In this document: positions 32,204 to 36,999 of the stretch, one piece after another
Layout of the letters: each line of letters starts with the position of its first letter
Numbering within the stretch: position 1 is the stretch's first letter
Source of the DNA: an uncultured Clostridia bacterium
Lineage (GTDB): Bacteria; Bacillota; Clostridia; Oscillospirales; Ruminococcaceae
DNA length: 36,999 nt
NCBI GenBank assembly: GCA_947627985.1
Contig: CANQYD010000021.1
Coordinates: forward strand, 1 to 36,999
Reading direction: 5' to 3'
Made by a program: the position numbers and the translations under genes
Notes under the pieces: model-generated
What the model saw: the letters and a program-made list of their open reading frames with translations, nothing else
The model's database searches: none
Told to the model about the DNA's origin: nothing

Positions 32204-33070
32204 TTATTCAGCCTGCCAGATTGCAGTGGAACCGGCAGGAAGCGACATTTTCTTCTCCTCTACAAGTAAACCTATCTCATCAGCCGACACAATGCCCCCA
32301 TGCCCCGGCTTAATCAGCGCCCCGAGCATGTATGACATCACCGATGGCGAAAGCCCGGCGGTGTAGCTGTTCAGCATGAAAAAGAGCGGCTTTTCGCTGA
32401 GAAGTTTTACGCATACTTCCAATAGTTCATATATCGAATCCTCAAGCTTCCAGACTTCTCCCGACGGACCTCTTCCGTATGAAGGCGGGTCCATGATGAT
32501 GGCGTCGTAGGTCCTGCCGCGGCGTATCTCCCGCTCGGTGAATTTTAAGCAGTCGTCCACTATCCAGCGTATCGGCTTATCCGAAAGCCCCGAGGCTTTT
32601 GCATTGTCCCGAGCCCACTGCACCATTCCCTTTGAAGCGTCTACATGACATACCGAAGCCCCTGCCTGAGCGCACGCAAGGGTGGCGCCGCCGGTATATG
32701 CAAATAAATTTAAAACGCTTATCGGTCTTCCGGCTGATTTTATCATGCCCGCTGCCAAGTCCCAATTCACAGCCTGCTCCGGGAAGAGACCGGTGTGCTT
32801 AAAGCCGGTGGGTCTTATTATGAATTCAAGCCCGCCGTAGCCTATATTCCAGCTTTCCGGGAGTTTTTTTCGGAATTCCCAGCTGCCTCCGCCTCGTTCC
32901 GAGCGGTGATATATCGCGTCGCAGCTTTGCCAGAGGGGGTTTTCCTTATTTGTCTTCCAGATTATCTGCGGATCGGGTCGGCAGAGGGTGATCCCCTTCC
33001 AACTCTCGAGCCGCATACCGTCCGAGGCGTCGATGAGCCGATAGTCTGTCCACCGCTCAGCCGTTCTCAT
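32204..33070 (-). CDS. Class I SAM-dependent methyltransferase (RlmI/RlmK-like)
   Basis: 288 residues. The SAM loop LNLFAYTGGATLACAQAGAS, the acidic VDASKGMVQWARDNA and the catalytic-site IIMDPPSYGRGPSG are those of the RlmI/RlmK rRNA-methylating branch, but the N-terminal PUA domain is replaced by a divergent segment of about 90 residues. The substrate is probably rRNA; not certain. The ATG at 33068-33070 lies inside the last codons of the phosphomutase-like gene (14-base overlap) behind a GGAGGAG, so the two are translationally coupled. Confidence 0.82.
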   Translation of the reverse strand: MRTAERWTDYRLIDASDGMRLESWKGITLCRPDPQIIWKTNKENPLWQSCDAIYHRSERGGGSWEFRKKLPESWNIGYGGLEFIIRPTGFKHTGLFPEQAVNWDLAAGMIKSAGRPISVLNLFAYTGGATLACAQAGASVCHVDASKGMVQWARDNAKASGLSDKPIRWIVDDCLKFTEREIRRGRTYDAIIMDPPSYGRGPSGEVWKLEDSIYELLEVCVKLLSEKPLFFMLNSYTAGLSPSVMSYMLGALIKPGHGGIVSADEIGLLVEEKKMSLPAGSTAIWQAE

Positions 33071-34436
33071 CTTCCGTCTCCTCCTCAAGACCGACGTAGT
33101 CCGTCGCCGTCTTTGCTATCGCCTGAGCATACTGCCAGACGACGTCTTTATTCCTGCCCTCGGCAAGAATCCTCAGAATCGGCGACACCGCAGATTCCCG
33201 AACCAGCACCCTGCCGTCTCCTTCAAGCTTTTGCTGACAGTAGCTGATGATCTCTTTCAGAGCCGGCACGTCAGCCCACCGCGAGCAGTATTCCGGTCGA
33301 AGATTTATATTTATTTTAAATGACGGGTAGGGCTGATATCCCGAGGCAAGCTCCGACAGTTTTTTGTGATATTTTGACATTATCTCGGCGACAAGAGCGC
33401 CCGTAAGAAGCCCGTCTGCGGTCTTTGAAGGTCTGACGACGACGTGACCCGAAGCCGAGCCGCCGAGGTTGTAATCCCCCGTCTTCATTCTCTCCAAGAT
33501 GTGCCGAAGCCCCACTTCGGGAGCCTGAGAGCTGACGATGCCGTTCTCCTTTGCCCATCTGAAAAACGCGAGGTTTGTGGTCTGGGAGACGACGCAGGTG
33601 TTTGCCGAGAGTTTTTGCTCCCTCTTCATGTATTCCGAAAGTATCGCGATTATGCGGTCCCCGCCGAGGATATTTCCCTGCTCGTCGCACAGAATGCATC
33701 TTCCGCCGTCGCCGTCAAGAGCGATACCGATGTGCGCCCTGTGCTCCAAAACGCTCTTTGAAAGCTCTTCCGGCTCAAACGCGCCGCAGCCCGAATTGAT
33801 GTTCTTGCCGTCGGGGTTGCTGCCGATGAGAAATACGCTCGCGCCGATTCCTCTGAAGAATTTCTCGGCGCATGTGAAAGCCGCTCCGTTTGCGCAGTCG
33901 ACGACTATCCTCATGCGGTTTAAGTCGCCCTCGATCCTCTTCATCAAGCCTCTGACATAGTCCCACTCGGCGTTTTTTTCATAGACGATATTCCCGATAT
34001 TTTCGCCGCCCGGGCAATCCTTCTCGGCGTTTTTCTCCCAGACGAGCTTCTCAGCCTCTTCGGCTATGCTGTCGGAGAGCCTGTCCCCGGTGCCGTCGAA
34101 TAAAACGATCCCGTTGTATTCATATGAATTGTGCGCCGCGGTTATCATGATCCCGGCGTCCGCGGAGTATTTTCTGCATAGGTCGCTCACCCCCGCAGTC
34201 GGAATTATCCCTAAAATATGGCAGTCAGCGCCTGCCGAGCAGCAGCCCGCGGCAAAGGCGAGGGATAAAATCTCCCCCGAAATTCTTGTGTCGCGACCGA
34301 CAATGATCTTCGGCTTGCCCTCTTTTTTCCTTGAGATGACAAGCGCCAAAGCCCTGCCGGCTTTTATCATCAGCTCGCAGCTGAGCTCCTTGATCGCGCG
34401 CCCCGAAGCGCCGTCTGCCGAAAACAGTTTCGTCAT
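33057..34436 (-). CDS. Phosphohexomutase (GlmM-type) homologue lacking the catalytic serine
   Basis: 459 residues with the alpha-D-phosphohexomutase plan and GlmM-like landmarks: GRDTRISGE (47-55), CANGAA (181-186), KNINSGCGAFEPEEL (211-225), PEVGLRHILERMKTGDYNLGG (306-326). However, the phosphoserine motif, normally (T/S)ASHNP, reads TAAHNS, with Ala101 (codon GCG at 34134-34136) in place of the phosphorylated serine. The metal loop, normally DGDxDR, reads DGDGGR (241-246; Gly245 at 33702-33704). The sugar-binding GExSGH reads GSASGH (326-331). All three active-site elements are thus altered while the frame is intact, which points to a non-catalytic or re-purposed protein rather than true phosphoglucosamine mutase. 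It lies in the ruvB-ecfA1 operon, 17 bp after ruvB. Confidence 0.85.
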   Translation of the reverse strand: MTKLFSADGASGRAIKELSCELMIKAGRALALVISRKKEGKPKIIVGRDTRISGEILSLAFAAGCCSAGADCHILGIIPTAGVSDLCRKYSADAGIMITAAHNSYEYNGIVLFDGTGDRLSDSIAEEAEKLVWEKNAEKDCPGGENIGNIVYEKNAEWDYVRGLMKRIEGDLNRMRIVVDCANGAAFTCAEKFFRGIGASVFLIGSNPDGKNINSGCGAFEPEELSKSVLEHRAHIGIALDGDGGRCILCDEQGNILGGDRIIAILSEYMKREQKLSANTCVVSQTTNLAFFRWAKENGIVSSQAPEVGLRHILERMKTGDYNLGGSASGHVVVRPSKTADGLLTGALVAEIMSKYHKKLSELASGYQPYPSFKININLRPEYCSRWADVPALKEIISYCQQKLEGDGRVLVRESAVSPILRILAEGRNKDVVWQYAQAIAKTATDYVGLEEETEDENG

Positions 34437-34453
34437 ATTTCAGCCTCTTTTTT

Positions 34454-35503
34454 TCAGAATAATGTCGTCTGCCCGCCGTTATCCGGCTTGATTATGCCCA
34501 AGTGTTTATATGCAAGCTCCGTGGCGCATCTGCCTCTCGGTGTCCTTGCCAAGAATCCTAACTGCATAAGATACGGCTCGCAGACGTCCTCCAAAGTCAC
34601 CGATTCCTCGCCGATCGCCGAGGCAAGTGTCTCAAGCCCGACCGGTCCGCCGTTGTAACCCTTGATGATCATCGTCAGCATTCTCTTGTCAAGAGAATCA
34701 AGACCCAAATTATCTACTTCCATTCGATCAAGCGCGATTTTGGCGATGTCCTTCGTTATGCGACCGTTTCCCATCACGTCGGCATAGTCCCGCACCCGCT
34801 TTAAAAATCTGTTTGCGATACGCGGGGTGCCGCGGCTTCTTGTCGCCATCTCCTCGGCGGCTTCGTTGTCGATAGCGACGCCCAAGATGACAGCCGAGCG
34901 CTTGATGATCTCGGCAAGGTCCTGCGGGCTGTACAGTTCAAGCCTCTGGATTATGCCGAATCGGTCCCGAAGCGGCGCCGAGAGCTGACCCGAGCGCGTA
35001 GTCGCGCCGATGAGCGTAAATCTCGGTAAATCGATCCTTATCGATCTTGCCGCAGGTCCGTTTCCCACCATGAAATCTATCGCGAAGTCCTCAAGCGCGG
35101 GATACAGGACCTCCTCTATCGCATGGCTGAGGCGGTGTATCTCATCGATGAACAACACGTCTCCCGCCTGAAGGCTCGTAAGAAGCGCCGCAAGATCGCC
35201 CGTCTTTTCGATAGCGGGACCCGACGTCACCCTGATGTTCACGCCGAGTTCATGGGCGATGATGTTTGAGAGGGTCGTCTTTCCGAGACCGGGAGGACCG
35301 TAGAGCAGCACATGATCAAGTGCTTCTCCCCGCCTCTTTGCGGCTTCGATGTAGATCGACATATTCTCCTTGACCTTGTCCTGACCGATGTACTCAGCAA
35401 GCGTCTTAGGTCGCAGGGAGTAGTCGAGGTCCTGATCGTCCTCTTTAATGACCTGGGGTGCAACTATTCTGTTTTCAAAATCAAATTCGCCTGTTTCGAT
35501 CAT
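34454..35503 (-). CDS. ruvB: Holliday junction branch-migration helicase RuvB
   Basis: AAA+ motor that, loaded by RuvA, drives Holliday junction migration. The 349-residue protein has [20 protein letters not shown], Walker [11 protein letters not shown], Walker B FIDEIHRL, sensor [18 protein letters not shown] and a C-terminal winged helix ([22 protein letters not shown]). Start ATG 35501-35503 with GGAGGG; ruvA ends 15 bp upstream. Confidence 0.97.
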   Translation of the reverse strand: MIETGEFDFENRIVAPQVIKEDDQDLDYSLRPKTLAEYIGQDKVKENMSIYIEAAKRRGEALDHVLLYGPPGLGKTTLSNIIAHELGVNIRVTSGPAIEKTGDLAALLTSLQAGDVLFIDEIHRLSHAIEEVLYPALEDFAIDFMVGNGPAARSIRIDLPRFTLIGATTRSGQLSAPLRDRFGIIQRLELYSPQDLAEIIKRSAVILGVAIDNEAAEEMATRSRGTPRIANRFLKRVRDYADVMGNGRITKDIAKIALDRMEVDNLGLDSLDKRMLTMIIKGYNGGPVGLETLASAIGEESVTLEDVCEPYLMQLGFLARTPRGRCATELAYKHLGIIKPDNGGQTTLF

Positions 35504-35518
35504 CTTGTCCCTCCGTCA

Positions 35519-36127
35519 TCAGAATTTTCCGCTCGAAAGTTCCCGCAAGCCCTTCTTGATGAGTTCCTCCACCGAGAGCGCGGGATCCATCTTCCCAAGA
35601 CAGGAAGCCGCTTCCGACTGGGTGTAGCCGAGCACCACCAGCGCCTCGATCGCGTCGGCGACGTTTGAAGAGGGTCGGGCGATCTTTGAGATGTCAGAGC
35701 CCGAGGGGCTTCCGAGATACTGATAATCCTTGGCGATCTTATCCTTGAGCTCCATCACGATCCTCTGGGCGAGCTTCGTGCCGACGCCTTTTACGCGGGT
35801 GAAGGTCTTTATATCCTCCGAAGCGATGGCAAGAGCGGTCTGGTCGGGGCTTAACGATGATAAAATAGCGAGAGCATATTTGGCGCCCACGCCGCTTACC
35901 GACGTTAAAAGCCGGAAGCAGTCGAGCTCCTCCTCGCTCGAAAATCCGAAGAGGTCAATGGCGTCCTCCCTGACCGCAAGATATGTATATAATGTGCAGG
36001 TCTCGGCACCCTGAATATCCGCAAGGGAAAAGAGCGTCGTCTTGCAGGCATAGCCCACTCCCCCGCATTCCACCACGATCATCTCGGGAGTGGTCTTCAG
36101 AACCTTTCCCGTCAAGCTGTATATCAC
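35519..36127 (-). CDS. ruvA: Holliday junction DNA-binding protein RuvA
   Basis: 202 residues: an N-terminal OB fold (MIYSLTGKVLKTTPEMIVVE), a helix-hairpin-helix pair (LLTSVSGVGAKYALAIL and FTRVKGVGTKLAQRIVMEL) that grips the junction, and a C-terminal domain III (EALVVLGYTQSEAASCL) that contacts RuvB. The start is GTG at 36125-36127 behind AAAGGAGG, overlapping the ruvC stop by four bases (GTGA). Confidence 0.97.
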   Translation of the reverse strand: MIYSLTGKVLKTTPEMIVVECGGVGYACKTTLFSLADIQGAETCTLYTYLAVREDAIDLFGFSSEEELDCFRLLTSVSGVGAKYALAILSSLSPDQTALAIASEDIKTFTRVKGVGTKLAQRIVMELKDKIAKDYQYLGSPSGSDISKIARPSSNVADAIEALVVLGYTQSEAASCLGKMDPALSVEELIKKGLRELSSGKF

Positions 36128-36684
36128 TGTCGCGAACCTCCTTTTGGAGTATTTCTGTATTTCTGGTAATCGCCGCTTTTGTAGGCGGATTTTGCATATT
36201 CCCCGAATGCTGCCGAGGCGGAGTAGTGACCGTGGGTGATGGCAAGCGCCAAGGCGTCTGCGGCGTCGTCGGGCTTGGGTATCTCCCGAAGTCCCAAAAT
36301 AGAGCGGACCATCTCCTGCACCTGATGTTTCTCGGCTCTGCCGTACCCAACGACCGAGCCCTTGACCTGAAGCGGGGTGTATTCATAGACCCTGACGGCG
36401 TTCTGTTCAGCCGCAAGGAGGATCACCCCTCTTGCCTGCGCCACGTCGATTCCGGTGGTGTGATTGGTATTGAAAAAGAGCTTTTCGACCGAGACGGCGC
36501 TCGGCCGGTAAATCTTAATGAGGTCGGTCATATCGCCGTGGACCGTCAGGAGGCGCTGAGAGAATTCGGAGTCGGGGGTCGTCGTGATCGCGCCGAAATT
36601 CACTACTTTAAAGCCTCTGCCGTCGTAATCGAGCACCCCGAACCCGACCGTGGCATAGCCGGGGTCTATCCCTAAAATCCGCAA
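36124..36684 (-). CDS. ruvC: Crossover junction endodeoxyribonuclease RuvC
   Basis: Resolves Holliday junctions as a dimer. The 186-residue RNase-H-fold protein begins RILGIDPGYATVGFG with the first catalytic Asp7, has VEKLFF (Glu), the loop GYGRAEKHQV and the terminal acidic pair in DDAADALALAI. I chose the TTG at 36682-36684, which gives the standard N-terminus and has GGAGGAG at 36694-36700; the open frame runs 36 codons further upstream through the promoter and is not used. First gene of the long operon. Confidence 0.94.
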   Translation of the reverse strand: MRILGIDPGYATVGFGVLDYDGRGFKVVNFGAITTTPDSEFSQRLLTVHGDMTDLIKIYRPSAVSVEKLFFNTNHTTGIDVAQARGVILLAAEQNAVRVYEYTPLQVKGSVVGYGRAEKHQVQEMVRSILGLREIPKPDDAADALALAITHGHYSASAAFGEYAKSAYKSGDYQKYRNTPKGGSRQ

Positions 36685-36714
36685 AATTTCACACTCCTCC
36701 ATTCTAATCATTTT

Positions 36715-36743
36715 ATTATAGCACATTCGGAAAAAATAATCAA
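36715..36743 (-). promoter_or_regulatory. ruvCAB operon promoter
   Basis: TTGATT (36738-36743), a 17-bp spacer and TATAAT (36715-36720) preceded by TGC (extended -10) on the minus strand, about 30 bases before the ruvC start. I see no LexA-type box (GAAC...GTTC) around it. Confidence 0.8.
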
Positions 36744-36751
36744 GGGGGTGG

Positions 36752-36890
36752 GGGGAAAAGGGAGTGTACAAACCGCCCACATTTAAGCCCAAATCAGTTA
36801 ATGGAAAGCGTTTAGTAACGGCGAATCATCCGGCAAAAAATTTTATAATGTGGGCGGATGGGACACTCCCGGGGAAAAAGGGAGTTCCCC
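36752..36890. repeat. Nested inverted repeat upstream of ruvC
   Basis: Outer arms GGGAGTGT (36760-36767)/ACACTCCC (36863-36870) and inner arms CCGCCCACATT (36773-36783)/AATGTGGGCGG (36847-36857) are separated by small equal bulges. The structure is flanked by direct repeats GGGGAAAAGGGAGT (36752-36765) and GGGGAAAAAGGGAGT (36871-36885). A further GGGGAA/TTCCCC hairpin ends at 36890. No reading frame of note lies inside. Confidence 0.65.
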
Positions 36891-36956
36891 ACACTTAAAG
36901 ACCCTCAACCCATTCCCACGCTTACAATCAAAGCAAAACAATCTCACAAACCGCTT

Positions 36957-36988
36957 CGGCACTTGTACGCCAAAACGCACAAGTGCCG
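36957..36988. repeat. Perfect 10-bp inverted repeat at the right edge
   Basis: Arms CGGCACTTGT/ACAAGTGCCG with a 12-base loop, followed by CTTTTAT on the plus strand. It may be the terminator of a gene beyond the edge, but the T run is weak. The rest of 36891-36956 shows nothing I can identify. Confidence 0.5.
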
Positions 36989-36999
36989 CTTTTATAGAT

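Noticed and set aside
36714-36743. LexA/SOS box in front of ruvC
   Set aside because: No GAAC-N4-GTTC type palindrome around the promoter.

Overview
The window reads as chromosomal DNA of an uncultured anaerobic Bacillota, most likely a clostridial (Oscillospiraceae/Ruminococcaceae-type) genome. The reasons are a division and cell-wall (dcw) cluster with mraZ at its head and a PASTA-tailed transpeptidase, a ClpE-type unfoldase, the ecfA1-ecfA2-ecfT-truA order also found in Bacillus, strong AGGAGG ribosome sites, several TTG/GTG starts, and sigma-A promoters that often carry an extended -10. Nearly every gene is on the minus strand, so transcription runs from the right edge to the left edge.

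Layout, read in the direction of transcription. (1) 36.7-24.5 kb: ruvC-ruvA-ruvB, a phosphosugar-mutase homologue lacking its catalytic serine, an RlmI/K-like methyltransferase, ecfA1-ecfA2-ecfT, truA, a DUF5711-like anchored protein, a CvpA-like membrane protein and clpE. Gaps are tiny or negative, so this is probably one long operon from a promoter at 36715-36743. (2) 24.3-20.0 kb: cyclophilin, uvrC, a TfoX N-domain protein, then rsmD-coaD-coiled-coil protein from their own promoter. (3) lysC and fruK, each with a near-consensus promoter. (4) 17.4-15.9 kb: a decayed island with a remnant of a plus-strand lipoprotein gene, a radical-SAM/SPASM maturase that seems to have lost its middle, and a 33-codon peptide gene with a classic double-glycine leader, i.e. 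the remains of a small RiPP locus. (5) 15.4-0.9 kb: the dcw operon mraZ-rsmH-ftsL-ftsI-murE-mraY-ftsW-murG-murA-ftsQ-ftsZ, with a promoter, three MraZ-box-like 10-bp repeats in the leader, two extra promoters before ftsZ and a terminator after it; murF, murD, murC and ftsA are absent. (6) At the left edge, an IS3-type orfA.

The most unusual content is intergenic. Four copies of a cloverleaf-like palindrome (3975-4059, 6659-6743, 6924-7008, 24382-24471) share one architecture, an 11-12 bp outer stem enclosing three consecutive hairpins. The stems differ widely in sequence between copies yet stay fully paired. A second, composite element (505-810, 3178-3424, 15605-15863, partly 17189-17360) is an ordered train of hairpins, several with compensatory changes, ending in TTGACTTGTC. 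In three copies a degenerate 7-bp tandem repeat (TCTGNNN) follows 17-26 bp away. Heptad tracts also occur alone and abut the stop codons of ftsI, a coiled-coil gene and the RiPP-like peptide. I do not recognise these as named families; they look like structured mobile or RNA-level elements that accumulate at gene 3' ends.
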